Shown here piece after piece: positions 16,946 through 25,863 of a DNA stretch of 64,000 nucleotides. The notes under the pieces are model-generated. The model saw only the letters and a list, made by a program, of their open reading frames with translations. It had not been told where the DNA came from and ran no database searches. Location: NCBI GenBank assembly GCA_029260795.1, contig JAJDCO010000089.1:1-64000 (forward strand), given 5' to 3'. Position 1 is the first letter of the stretch. Each line of letters starts with the position of its first letter. Origin of the DNA: Planctomycetota bacterium (GTDB lineage Bacteria; Planctomycetota; OFTM77). A program made the position numbers and the translations under genes.

Positions 16946-17923
16946 TCACTCCGAGGGATCGATGGTGCGACTGAGATCTGGGTCGACGGTCTCCGCGCCG
17001 AAACGCAACGTGATCACGTCCGAGAGCCCCACCCGCGAGCCGAGTCGAATGGCCGCCGTCTTTCCCTTTTGGATCACCTCCTCGTCGACGACCGTCAGCG
17101 CACTCGAGAGCGATCGAAGTCGGAACCCGCTTGGCGAATGCTCGAGTGCGATGTGCCACCGACTGATGCTGCGTGTCCGAGCGTCGTCATCCAGCTTCAA
17201 GACGATATCGTTGGCCCGTTCGCCAGCATGGAAGCGAAGTCGACCGAAGGTGATGCGATCTTGGCAGGGGAGCAGGACCTCCTCGCCCGTTTGCTCGATC
17301 GTGACCCGCGTGGGAAAGAGTGCCGGATCTCGCCAGTCGTAGGTGAGCAGCTCGATGGACTCCGCGATGCCTTTGAGGCTCAGGGCGGAAAGCGGTTGGC
17401 ATCGCACGCGCTGATCGGGGTCGAGCACTTCGAACGCCGACGGGGAGACGCGGATCTCCCCGCCGCTGGCCGAAGACGCCACGCGTGCGGCGGTGTTCAC
17501 CGTTTCGCCGCGCACCTTCGTCTTGCTGACGAGAGCCGGCCCCCAGTGCAGACCGCTGCGGACGGAGAGGTGATGGGCCACCGCGACCTGAACGTTGTCC
17601 TGAACGATGCGCGACTGCAGATCGACCAGCGTCCGGAGCGCGTCGCCGACGACCTCGAACACACAGAACGCGCCGTCTCCGGCGAAGTCGACGATCCAGC
17701 CCTTGTTTCCCTGCATCGCCTGTTTGACGAGCGCTTCATGGCGCCTCAAGAGGGCCTCTCCCGCCACGCTCCCGTGTCGCTCGGTGTAGGCGGTCGATCC
17801 CACGACGTCGGTGAAGACCAGAGCGAGCTGACGCTCGAAGCGCTGGCGCATCTGCCGGATCAGCTCCTCCCGGAGCAAAGCGTAGTCGTCGAAGCTGAGC
17901 GCGTCCCAATCGATGTCGAACAT
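16946..17923 (-). CDS. class III nucleotidyl cyclase with C-terminal FHA domain
   Basis: A soluble 325-residue protein. Residues 30-200 are a class III cyclase catalytic domain: LVFTDVVGSTAY supplies the first metal-binding Asp, VDFAGDGAFCVF the second, and VRGETVNTAARVAS the transition-state Asn and Arg. The usual substrate-selecting Lys before the second Asp motif reads Asp here, so nucleotide choice is open. Residues 215-310 form an FHA domain (ITFGRLR, SISRWHIALEHS, VIQKGKTAAIRLGSRVGL), which binds phosphothreonine peptides, so input from a Ser/Thr kinase is likely. It diverges from two genes encoding cyclic-nucleotide-binding-domain enzymes, with a shared 113-base promoter region. Making the ligand for those enzymes is the natural inference. 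Confidence 0.88.
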   Translation of the reverse strand: MFDIDWDALSFDDYALLREELIRQMRQRFERQLALVFTDVVGSTAYTERHGSVAGEALLRRHEALVKQAMQGNKGWIVDFAGDGAFCVFEVVGDALRTLVDLQSRIVQDNVQVAVAHHLSVRSGLHWGPALVSKTKVRGETVNTAARVASSASGGEIRVSPSAFEVLDPDQRVRCQPLSALSLKGIAESIELLTYDWRDPALFPTRVTIEQTGEEVLLPCQDRITFGRLRFHAGERANDIVLKLDDDARTRSISRWHIALEHSPSGFRLRSLSSALTVVDEEVIQKGKTAAIRLGSRVGLSDVITLRFGAETVDPDLSRTIDPSE

Positions 17924-18036
17924 GCGCGGATCCTATCCGCCCCACAGAACTCCAACAAGTTCCAGCCGCCAGCCGCTTCATGCATAATGTCGGCGAACCG
18001 GATCGCACCTTTACTCACACTCCGGGAGAACGATGG

Positions 18037-19485
18037 ATGAGAGACGGACTCCGCTTCCTGGCCGACCTGTCTGACGCCGACGTCGATTGGTTGGTCGACA
18101 AGGGTGACGAGCGGCAGGTCATCGCCAACACCCTCATCCTCGAGGAGGGTCGACCGGTCGACTCGCTGGTGTTCGTCCTGCAGGGCCTGGTCGAGGTGCG
18201 GCTCAAGGCGTTGCAGGATCGCTCGGTCGCAACGCTCGGGCCCGGCGAGCTCCTCGGCGAGATGGCGTTTCTCGAGGACCAGCCCGCCTCCGCGACGGTA
18301 GCGGCGAAGGAGAACTCGCTGCTCTTGAAGGTGGGCTTCGATGCCATTCGAGCCCATGCCGAGAGCCACCCGGAGTTTGCCAGCCGCCTCTTTCGAGCGT
18401 TCGCCACGACGGCAGCGCGCAGGCTCCGCGAGCGCGAGCGACACTACGCGCAACGCCTCGGCCTGGATCTTCTGCAGCGCGAGGGTCTCAGCGAGACGGC
18501 CGCGCAGCTCGGCCAGATGCTCGACGGATTCAAGCAGGTCCTCCAAGAGGCCGACCAGGCCGCTCTCAAGAATGGTGGTGAGCTGCCCGAGGAGCAGAAG
18601 CAGGCAATTCGCGCCGGCTTTCGCCTCTTCATCAACGCGCTCCACACGATGATTGGCGACGACAGCCCACTCGACCCAGCCCACAAGGACCAGCTCGGAG
18701 CGATGGTCCAGCGCGAGGTCCTTCCCTATCTTCTGCTGACGCGAACCGCCGAGCGCCTCTACGCGAAGCCACGCGGCTACGCGGGCGACTTCCTCTCCAT
18801 CGACTGGATGTACGACGACGAGCCCGGCGGCTCAGGGCGCCTGGGTCCGTTCCTCGACCGCTGCTTCATGGACGAGAAGGCGGCGCAAGCCGTCCGCAAC
18901 CGCCGCGGTCTCCTGTGCCGCGCGATTCTCGAGCACGTCGAGCGTCATCCCGATCGCCCCGTACACATCACCACCATGGCGTGCGGCCCGGCCCGAGAGG
19001 TCTTCGACGTGTTCGAGCAGCTCACCGACAAGAGCCGCCTCCACGTGAACCTGCTCGACATCGACGCCGAAGCGTTGGCTCAAGTGAAGGGCGATATCGA
19101 GAAGCGGGGTCTCGACGATCAAGCGCGCCTCTTCATGGCGAACCTCGTCTACCTGGCGCTGGGTCGGGCCGAGATCGACGTCCGGGACCAGGACCTCGTC
19201 TACAGCATCGGCCTGATCGACTACTTCAACGACGACTTGGTCATCAAGCTCATGAGCTACGCGCACTCGATCTTGCGCCCGGGTGGCGAGCTCATCTTGG
19301 GCAACTTTCACCCGAAGAACCCCGACAAGGCGTTCATGGATCACGTCGTCGATTGGCGCCTGATCCATCGATCGGAGGCCGACATGAATCGCCTCTTCGA
19401 GACGTCCGCCTTCGGTCGCCCGTGCACGGACATCCAGTTCGAAGAAGCCGGAGTCAATCTCTTCGCCTCCTGCACCAAGGATTGA
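18037..19485 (+). CDS. cyclic-nucleotide-binding domain fused to SAM-dependent methyltransferase
   Basis: A 482-residue two-domain protein. Residues 5-130 are a CNB domain (LILEEGRPVDSLVFVLQG, GELLGEMAFLEDQPASATV). The Arg normally found in the phosphate-binding cassette is missing (PASAT in place of PRSAT), so ligand binding is uncertain. Residues 210-480 form a class I methyltransferase: GYAGDFLSIDWMY, TTMACGPAREVFDV as motif I, LLDIDAEAL, YSIGLIDYF and ILRPGGELILGNFHP. This layout resembles proteins annotated as EF 3-hydroxypalmitic acid methyl ester biosynthesis enzymes (PhcB-like). ATG 18037 is chosen for GGGA at 18024-18027; an in-frame ATG at 17980 lacks a site. The patatin gene follows after 49 bases. 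Confidence 0.82.
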   Translation: MRDGLRFLADLSDADVDWLVDKGDERQVIANTLILEEGRPVDSLVFVLQGLVEVRLKALQDRSVATLGPGELLGEMAFLEDQPASATVAAKENSLLLKVGFDAIRAHAESHPEFASRLFRAFATTAARRLRERERHYAQRLGLDLLQREGLSETAAQLGQMLDGFKQVLQEADQAALKNGGELPEEQKQAIRAGFRLFINALHTMIGDDSPLDPAHKDQLGAMVQREVLPYLLLTRTAERLYAKPRGYAGDFLSIDWMYDDEPGGSGRLGPFLDRCFMDEKAAQAVRNRRGLLCRAILEHVERHPDRPVHITTMACGPAREVFDVFEQLTDKSRLHVNLLDIDAEALAQVKGDIEKRGLDDQARLFMANLVYLALGRAEIDVRDQDLVYSIGLIDYFNDDLVIKLMSYAHSILRPGGELILGNFHPKNPDKAFMDHVVDWRLIHRSEADMNRLFETSAFGRPCTDIQFEEAGVNLFASCTKD

Positions 19486-19534
19486 TGACCGCCGCGAGTA
19501 AAGACCCCCGTCTCGGAGTCGCGGGCATTTCGCG

Positions 19535-21325
19535 ATGAGCCGTCGCCGAGAAACTCGCGTCCTCGACCTGCTCGAGTCCCTGTTCGGTGCCGACGACCCG
19601 GACCTGATTCGCGACCTCCAGGCCGAGCTCGAGACCGTCACGCTGAAAGCCGGCGAGACGCTCTTCCGGCAGCACGACTTGCCGGACGCCGCCTACCTCA
19701 TCCTCTCCGGTCGATTGCGAGTCGTCCTCGAGAGCGATGGCTCCGAAGAGAGAGTCCTCAACGAGGTCGGACGCGGGGAGCTCGTCGGCGAGATGGCACT
19801 GCTGACCGACGACCCTCGCTCGGCCACCGTCTTCGCAATCCGCGACACCGAGCTCGCCCGGCTCACGCCGGAGACCTTCTTCCGCATCCTTCAGCGCTCC
19901 CCACGCTTTCACTCCCACCTCACGAGCACCATCGTTCGCCGGCTCCGCAGGCAGAGCTCGGCGGACAGCCCGGGCGCCTCGCCGTTGTCGTCGATCGCTC
20001 TCGTCCCGACCCATCCCTCGGTTGCGCTCGAGGAGCTCGCCGCGCAGATCGCTGAAGCGTTGACTGTCTTCGGAACCGTCGTTCAGCTCGGCAAGGCAGA
20101 CGTCCAGCACGCCCTCGGACCGGAGCCGCCGTCTTCGTCACGCCTCGCGCGCTGGCTTCAGGATCAGGAGGAGTCGGCCCGATTCACGCTGTACCGAGCC
20201 GACTCGACGTGGTCCCCGTGGACGGAGCTCTGCGCTCGTCAAGCCGACCGCGTGCTCTTAGTCGGTATGGCGGACGGTCCCGCGCAGCCCGAAGAGATCG
20301 AGCACCGGCTGGTGAATCGCTGGTCCAAAGGCCGCAGCCCTCGGCGCTCGTTGGTGATCGTGTCGGACTCGCCCTCGCCCCGGGAAACCGAGCGCTGGTT
20401 GGCCCCCCGCGACGTCGAGGACCACTTCCACCTGCGTCGCGACGTCGCAGGCGATACGCAGCGCTTGGCCCGATTTCTGGCCGGAGAGGCGGTCGGCGTC
20501 GTGCTCGGCGGCGGTGGCGCGAGCGGCTTGGCGCACATCGGTGTGATCCGCGCGTTGCAGGAGCTCGGCATCCCGATTGACGCCATCGGCGGAACGAGCA
20601 TCGGCGCCGCCATCGGTGGCATGTTCGCGCGCAGCGAAAGCTGGCGAGAGGTCCTCGAGTCGTGGCGCTCGGGGTTTCGGCCCGTGCGCGACTATACGTG
20701 GCCCGCGGTCGCGCTGACCTCCGGCCGGAAGCTGAACCAGAGCATCTTCGGGGTGCTGGGCGAGACCCGAATCGAAGACCTTCGAACTTCCTACTTCGCG
20801 CTCTCGACCAATCTCAACCGCGCCGAGCCAGTGGTCAGCACGAGCGGCGGCCTGGCCGCGGCGGTCCGGGCGAGCGTGTCGCTGCCCGGCATCTTCCCGC
20901 CTTGCCTGATGGACGGGAAGGACTACCTCGTGGACGGTGCGCTTCTCAACAACGTGCCGGTCGACGTGATGCGATCGCTGGTTGGGAGCGGTCCGATCAT
21001 CGCCGTCGACGTGAGCGAGGTCTCCGATCTCGCAGCCGACGAGCGGATCAGCTCGCAGGCCTCGGGCTGGAAGCTGCTCTGGAACCGCCTGAACCCGTTC
21101 GCCGCGCGATCGCCGGCACCGAGCATGGTTGGACTGCTGCTGCGCTCGACGCTGGTCGGCTCCCTCGCCGCACGCAACCGCAACCGCGACCTGGCCGACC
21201 TCTACCTGGAGCTCCCGCTCGGACGCTTCGGCCTCCTGGAGTTCGACGCGGTCGACGCGATCGTGCAGCAAGGCTACGAGTCATCGCTCGAGCCGTTGCG
21301 GGAATGGTGGCAGGGGCGGGATTGA
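19535..21325 (+). CDS. cyclic-nucleotide-binding domain fused to patatin-like phospholipase (NTE type)
   Basis: A 596-residue protein related to neuropathy-target-esterase lipases. Residues 12-140 are a CNB domain with an intact cassette (GELVGEMALLTDDPRSATV). Residues 150-310 are a linker typical of the NTE group. Residues 320-520 are the patatin domain: oxyanion loop GGGGASGLAHIG, nucleophile elbow GGTSIGAAIG, and catalytic Asp in VDGALLNNVP. It should deacylate phospholipids or lysophospholipids at the membrane. It is the second gene of an operon with the CNB-methyltransferase, opposite a nucleotidyl cyclase, so control by cAMP or cGMP is inferred. R1 repeat copy C lies just downstream. 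Confidence 0.88.
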   Translation: MSRRRETRVLDLLESLFGADDPDLIRDLQAELETVTLKAGETLFRQHDLPDAAYLILSGRLRVVLESDGSEERVLNEVGRGELVGEMALLTDDPRSATVFAIRDTELARLTPETFFRILQRSPRFHSHLTSTIVRRLRRQSSADSPGASPLSSIALVPTHPSVALEELAAQIAEALTVFGTVVQLGKADVQHALGPEPPSSSRLARWLQDQEESARFTLYRADSTWSPWTELCARQADRVLLVGMADGPAQPEEIEHRLVNRWSKGRSPRRSLVIVSDSPSPRETERWLAPRDVEDHFHLRRDVAGDTQRLARFLAGEAVGVVLGGGGASGLAHIGVIRALQELGIPIDAIGGTSIGAAIGGMFARSESWREVLESWRSGFRPVRDYTWPAVALTSGRKLNQSIFGVLGETRIEDLRTSYFALSTNLNRAEPVVSTSGGLAAAVRASVSLPGIFPPCLMDGKDYLVDGALLNNVPVDVMRSLVGSGPIIAVDVSEVSDLAADERISSQASGWKLLWNRLNPFAARSPAPSMVGLLLRSTLVGSLAARNRNRDLADLYLELPLGRFGLLEFDAVDAIVQQGYESSLEPLREWWQGRD

Positions 21326-21344
21326 CGAGTGCCTTCGATCATTC

Positions 21345-21496
21345 CGCCGCCGGGTATTTCGACGATGATCGAACGGCGGTGGCTCGGCCTGAAGGGCCGA
21401 CATCATCCAGCCCCAGGCCAGGACGGGCGAAGCCCGGCCGCTGCCTGGGGTCACTGACGCACGGACAAGAGCGGGCGAGCCGCCCGCGGTCCCAGG
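21345..21496 (+). repeat. composite repeat: dyad, R1 copy C, R2 hairpin
   Basis: This block starts CCGCCGGGTATTTCGACGATG and continues with R1 copy C at 21378-21453 and the R2 hairpin GCGGGCGAGCCGCCCGC at 21471-21487. Order and spacing match 12655-12822. It fills much of the 302-base gap after the patatin gene. No gene is seen in the rest of the gap. Confidence 0.8.
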
Positions 21497-21627
21497 AGGC
21501 GCGCCTCGAGTTCCTCCGCGAATGGGCCCGACTCAATCCGGGGTCGATTCGTTACGGGGTCCAGATTCTTTGACGTATGCCTGGCAGCGTCACTGATCCC
21601 GACCCGACCCCGAGATGAGAATCGACC

Positions 21628-23067
21628 ATGACGACGTCGCTCAAGACGACCCTGCTCGCGCTCTTCGGTACGACCGCGCTCCTTCTCCTGGCCTGCGAAG
21701 GCTCCGAGTCGGCTCCGATTTCAGGGCCGGGTCGCGGCGAGCCGAGAGAGGCCGGCGCCGAGCCGGCTGTCGCCGCTCCCCCCCAGGACGAAGCCGAGTC
21801 CCGCCAGCGTCCCGATCCTCCGAAACGCGAGGCCCAGCCGCTCGCCCCGGCGCCGCTCGGCAGTGCTCGACAGCTCCGATGGCTCTGGTCGGGCGTGTAC
21901 CCCGAAGGCACCGGCTTGATCAGCCCCGAGATGGGCGCTGGCTTCACGGTCCCGCGCGGCATGCAGGCGAAGTTCGAGTGGGGATACACCTACCTCGAGC
22001 TGTCCACGGGCGACGGGGAGATCCATGCGAGCGTCTGGCTCGCGTCCGACGTCGAGCCGACGGCGGTGGAGGCCTGGGTTCGAGCCGATGATTGGAAGGA
22101 TCGCGCGGGAAAGCCGATGCCGGTCGGTGCCGAGAAGCGCCTCGAGGACGGCCGCCGCGTCGCGGTCCGACGCAGCGACCAGGACGTGGCCATCGGCGCC
22201 TGGAAGCCGGGGCCGAATCGGGCCGGAATCGGCTGCTTCATCTGGGGCTCGCCGAAGGACGAAGCGCGAATGCGCGCCTTGCAGGACGAGCTGCTCGCGA
22301 CGGTTGCACACTTCCCTCCCACCCGAACGGCGAAGGGTCTCTATGGTCTCAAGTGGCTGGGCTGGCTGGGCGGGAAGAAGCTGGTGAAGTACGAGACCTA
22401 CAGCAGCTCGCCGGGCTCCGGTTACGCCAGCAAGTGGCGCATCGATCTCTGCGCGGACGGAAGCTTCACTCAAAGCAGCAGCTTCTCGATGAGCTTCGGG
22501 GAGCTCGGTAGCGCGTCCGGCTACGATCCATCGCGCGGCGCCTGGGGCATCGAGGCGGGCCAGCCCAATGCTCTCACCTTGATCATGCAGGCCCAGGGTG
22601 GCACGACCGTCACCTACTCGGTTTCCTACGACTCTTCCACGGAGCGGACCTTCCTCGGCTCCTCACGCTACTTCCGAGTGCCGAACGAGTGGTGCGAGCT
22701 CGCACGAGACGAGCCCGCGCTGCCCGCGGAGCTCATCCAGATGCTCGGGCGACCGGCTAGCCTGTCGAGTCCGGGCAGCGCTGCTGCGGAGCGCGGTAAA
22801 GCGGCCCCCGCGAAAGCACTCGACGGCACTTGGATCGCCTCCGCCGCCGGGTACTCGTTGAGCTTCTCTGACGATCGCTACACCTTCCACGTCCACGACG
22901 ACGCTTCCGGCTGGGTGTTCGTCGATGCGGGAAGGCTCGAGCGCGCTCCGAACGAGCTGATCTTTCGAAGCGACGATGGTGAGGTCGAGCGGTACGCGTA
23001 CCGACTCCAGAGCGACGTCTTGGTCATCGCGCTGGAGGGAGAAGTGACCTTCTCGCTCCAGCGCTGA
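21628..23067 (+). CDS. predicted lipoprotein of unknown function
   Basis: A 479-residue envelope lipoprotein. ATG 21628 starts a signal peptide ending LLLLAC (lipobox, Cys at about residue 22), followed by a 70-residue Pro/Glu/Ala linker. The middle part (residues 90-240) has FEWGYTYLELSTGDGEI and a KPMPVGAEKRLEDGRR block. Residues 240-360 and 390-479 look like two lipocalin-like beta units (GSFTQSSSFSMSFG with SRGAWGIEAG; then YSLSFSDDRYTFHVHDDASG with FSLQR at the end). No catalytic motif or named family was recognised. It is a single gene after the R1/R2 repeat block. Confidence 0.75.
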   Translation: MTTSLKTTLLALFGTTALLLLACEGSESAPISGPGRGEPREAGAEPAVAAPPQDEAESRQRPDPPKREAQPLAPAPLGSARQLRWLWSGVYPEGTGLISPEMGAGFTVPRGMQAKFEWGYTYLELSTGDGEIHASVWLASDVEPTAVEAWVRADDWKDRAGKPMPVGAEKRLEDGRRVAVRRSDQDVAIGAWKPGPNRAGIGCFIWGSPKDEARMRALQDELLATVAHFPPTRTAKGLYGLKWLGWLGGKKLVKYETYSSSPGSGYASKWRIDLCADGSFTQSSSFSMSFGELGSASGYDPSRGAWGIEAGQPNALTLIMQAQGGTTVTYSVSYDSSTERTFLGSSRYFRVPNEWCELARDEPALPAELIQMLGRPASLSSPGSAAAERGKAAPAKALDGTWIASAAGYSLSFSDDRYTFHVHDDASGWVFVDAGRLERAPNELIFRSDDGEVERYAYRLQSDVLVIALEGEVTFSLQR

Positions 23068-23162
23068 CTTCCCGGTCAGCCGTGACTCGGCGCGGCGGCG
23101 GGTGAGCCGGGTGCCACGGGGTCATCCACCCGCCGACCGCTCAGCTCTCGTGTGTCTTCCGC

Positions 23163-23642
23163 TCAGAGGTTCAGCTCGAGGCGGAGGCGATTCGTCACGT
23201 CGCCGCGGCCACCGGCACCGGGAACGACAATGAACGCTTGCAGGAAGACCTCGAGCTCGTCGGGCACCGGGGGCGTCAAGGTCACGTTCCAAGGGAAGGT
23301 CGCGGTACCGCCGGCGCCGATCGTCCCCGTCGCGATCTGCGTGAACGAGGCGAGGTCCAACAGGATGTTGCCGTAGGGCGGCAGGAAGAAGTTGGAGAAG
23401 TCGGGATCGACGCTGAAGCTCAGCGAGTAGTAGACGAAGTAGACATCGCCGGGTCGGCCCGTCACGGTAAGCGTCGAGGCGAACGACGACCCGGTCACCG
23501 CAATATTGCCGAGGCTGTCGATGCCCGAGGTCGCGGTGAGGCGCACCTCGCTGACCTCGTCGCCGCCCATGTCGACGCGGGACGCGCCGTCCTTGTTGAA
23601 GTCGAGCACGCGCGAGTCGAGATCCGCGTCCTGGCGCAGGTC
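23163..23642 (-). pseudogene. C-terminal fragment of a secreted beta-helix protein
   Basis: The minus strand reads DADLDSRVLDFNKDGASRVD and MGGDE, the end of a choice-of-anchor-Q-like segment, then 130 residues of beta domain (PGDVYFVYYSLSF, LPPYGNILLDLASFT, LEVFLQAFIVV, TNRLRLELNL). There is no beta-helix or signal peptide upstream; the frame continues to an unrelated ATG at 23792 across Arg-rich sequence. It is therefore the 3' end of a gene whose 5' part has been lost. The stop is at 23163. Confidence 0.55.
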
Positions 23643-23705
23643 AGCCGGAACCAGGGATCGCTTCCCTCCGAAAAGCCCCCCAGCCCTTTCCGGAGGATCC
23701 TCCTC

Positions 23706-23856
23706 ATGAAGCGTTGTCTGATCTTCGCGCTCGCTCTCTTCGTGGGCTCGCCCGCGCTGGCCCAGTTCGTTCCGCCGGGCGGTCCTTGGCATCTCCCGCC
23801 CACCCAGTACTTCGTCTCGCCAACAGGCTCCGAGGGCTCGACCGCGAATAGTTTCA
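23706..23856 (+). pseudogene. N-terminal fragment of a secreted beta-helix protein
   Basis: ATG 23706 has GGAGGA at 23692-23697 and starts a good signal peptide (MKRCLIFALALFVGSPALA) followed by QYFVSPTGSEGSTANSF, the standard opening of secreted beta-helix proteins. At about 23856 the frame enters the 3' end of recQ on the other strand and becomes Arg-rich antisense, stopping at 23958-23960. So only the first 50 codons are original. Expression of a short secreted peptide is possible but unlikely to be functional. Confidence 0.55.
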
Positions 23857-25800
23857 GGATTCCTCGCCCGGATCTCGATCGCCCAAACTCTCGCGAGCCA
23901 GCTCGAGGACCTGCGAGAACGGCACGCGCTCGAAGCGGCCGAAGAGCTCGTGGCGCGTGAGCTTCGACTTGGCCAGTCGCGGCGACGTCAATCCACACAG
24001 GAAGCGCGCGAGCTGCCGGGGCTCGGCGAGCGATTCGGGATGCTGGCTGCGTAGGGCCTCGACCGCGGCCAGGTCGATCTCCTCGAGACTGAGCGGCTCA
24101 CCACTTCGACTCAGCTCGATTCGAGGATCGCCCAGGCACGGGCTGCAGTGGCCGCAGTCGCGACCGAGGTCCTCTCCGAAGTGGCTCAAGAGCTCGCGCG
24201 TCAGGCAGCTCGAGCTCTGAGCGAGTCGCACGACTTGGTGGACGCGCTCGACATCGCGACGCTCACGCTCGCGAAAGAGGAGCTGCATCTTCTGGTGCAA
24301 CGCCTCTCGGTCCTCGGGAGGCCCCGTCAACCGATAGCCCTGCACGAAGCCGCTCGGCTTCAGCTCCAGATCCCCTCGATCACCCAAGAAGTTCAGCGCC
24401 TTCGTGATGCGCTCTCGCGTTTCGGACAGCGCCGTAGCCGTGGCAGGGACATCGATCGTGAGCCAGGTTCGCCCCTTCTTGGCCGCCTGAAAGACGCGGG
24501 CCAGGAACGCAGCGCGCTCGGGGTCGAACCTCGCGAGGATCTCCTGCGAGGAGCGGCGCGGCTGAAACCGGTACGTCGTGCAACGCGCGCCCGTCGACAC
24601 CAGCAGCCCCTCGAGCTCGAGGTACGTGATCAGCGTGCTGACGACCAGCGACCGAATGTCGTGCCGATCGGCCAGGCGTTGGTTCGCCAGCTCGAGCTCG
24701 CCGGAGTGATCGAGGAGCTCGTTCACCAGACTCCGGACCGCCGTCTCTTGGGGAGTGTCGCCAAAGACGAAGTTCTCCAGCACGATGACGTCGTCCGCGT
24801 TCGCCAGGAGCTCGCAGGTCGAGGGTTCCCCATCCCGACCGGCCCGGCCGATCTCCTGCGAGTAGCTCTCGAGGCCCTTGGGCAAGTTGAAGTGGTAGAC
24901 GTACCGAATGTCGCTCTTGTCGATCCCCATGCCGAAGGCGATGGTCGCGACGACGATGGCGTCCGGCGACGCCATGAATCGGTCCTGAATCGACTGCCGC
25001 GCGTCGCGATCGAGACCGGCGTGGTAGCAGAGGGCCGGGAACCCGATCTCCACCAGCCGCTCGGCGACCGCCTCGGCCGTCGAGCGTAGGGTGACGTACA
25101 CGATCGTCGCGCCCCGCGGCCGTGATTTCAGATGCTCCTCGAGGACCGCTTGCCGATCGAGGCTCGAGCAATCGCTCACGCGGAGCGTCAGATTGGCTCG
25201 GTAGAATCCCGTGTTCACGTAGGCGTCTTCGACGATGTCGAACGCGCTGCAGATGTCGCGCCCCACCTCAGGTGTCGCCGTCGCCGTCAACGCGAGCACG
25301 CGGCGAACCCCGAGCTGCTGGGAGAGACGCGCCAGGCGGAGATAGTCCGGCCGAAAGTTGTGACCCCACTCCGAGATGCAGTGGGCCTCGTCCACCACGA
25401 ACAAGCTCAGCCGTTGACGCTCGAGCATCTGCCGAAACCCTTCGTTGGCGAAACGCTCCGGGGCGACGTACAAGAGCTTCAATCGACTCGCCCGCAGCGC
25501 GTCATAGACCGAGCGAACCTCCTCGGGCTCGAGCGTCGAATCGAGCCGCGCCGCCGCAATCCCTCGCCCCACCAAGAAGTCGATCTGGTCCTTCATCAGC
25601 GCCAGCAGCGGCGAGACGACGACGGTCAGGCCATCGAGGTGTAGGGCCGTGAGCTGGTAGCAGAGACTCTTGCCACCTCCGGTGGGAAAGACCGCCAAGG
25701 CCGGCGATCCTTCGATCAGCTTCTCGATGATCTCCCGCTGACCGGGGCGAAAGCGCTCGAGTCCGAAGACGTCCTGCAGGGTCTGATCGATGGCATGCAT
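23854..25800 (-). CDS. recQ: ATP-dependent DNA helicase RecQ family
   Basis: A 648-residue 3'-5' DNA helicase of recombination and fork repair. The N-terminal SF2 core shows VFPTGGGKSLCYQ (Walker A), VVDEAHCISEWGHNFRPDY (motif II and the RecQ aromatic loop), LALTATATPE (motif III) and QEIGRAGRDGEPS (motif VI). The RecQ-C region ends with a zinc cluster: Cys in SSCLTRELL and three in DCGHCSPC. About 80 further residues follow with no clear HRDC match. ATG 25800 gives a start directly in front of the helicase fold. It is monocistronic and its 3' end touches the beta-helix fragment. Confidence 0.93.
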   Translation of the reverse strand: MHAIDQTLQDVFGLERFRPGQREIIEKLIEGSPALAVFPTGGGKSLCYQLTALHLDGLTVVVSPLLALMKDQIDFLVGRGIAAARLDSTLEPEEVRSVYDALRASRLKLLYVAPERFANEGFRQMLERQRLSLFVVDEAHCISEWGHNFRPDYLRLARLSQQLGVRRVLALTATATPEVGRDICSAFDIVEDAYVNTGFYRANLTLRVSDCSSLDRQAVLEEHLKSRPRGATIVYVTLRSTAEAVAERLVEIGFPALCYHAGLDRDARQSIQDRFMASPDAIVVATIAFGMGIDKSDIRYVYHFNLPKGLESYSQEIGRAGRDGEPSTCELLANADDVIVLENFVFGDTPQETAVRSLVNELLDHSGELELANQRLADRHDIRSLVVSTLITYLELEGLLVSTGARCTTYRFQPRRSSQEILARFDPERAAFLARVFQAAKKGRTWLTIDVPATATALSETRERITKALNFLGDRGDLELKPSGFVQGYRLTGPPEDREALHQKMQLLFRERERRDVERVHQVVRLAQSSSCLTRELLSHFGEDLGRDCGHCSPCLGDPRIELSRSGEPLSLEEIDLAAVEALRSQHPESLAEPRQLARFLCGLTSPRLAKSKLTRHELFGRFERVPFSQVLELARESLGDRDPGEES

Positions 25801-25863
25801 GTCGAGGTCCGAGGTTCTCGTTTACGAAGGCTGCCGTCCCACTTGTAGTTTCGGACGAGCCTC

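Noticed and set aside
23690..23705. Palindrome GGAGGATCCTCC before ATG 23706 as an operator
   Set aside because: It is explained by a ribosome site next to its chance complement and belongs to a truncated gene.
24148..25089. 313-codon plus-strand frame within recQ
   Set aside because: Antisense of RecQ helicase motifs; no independent support.
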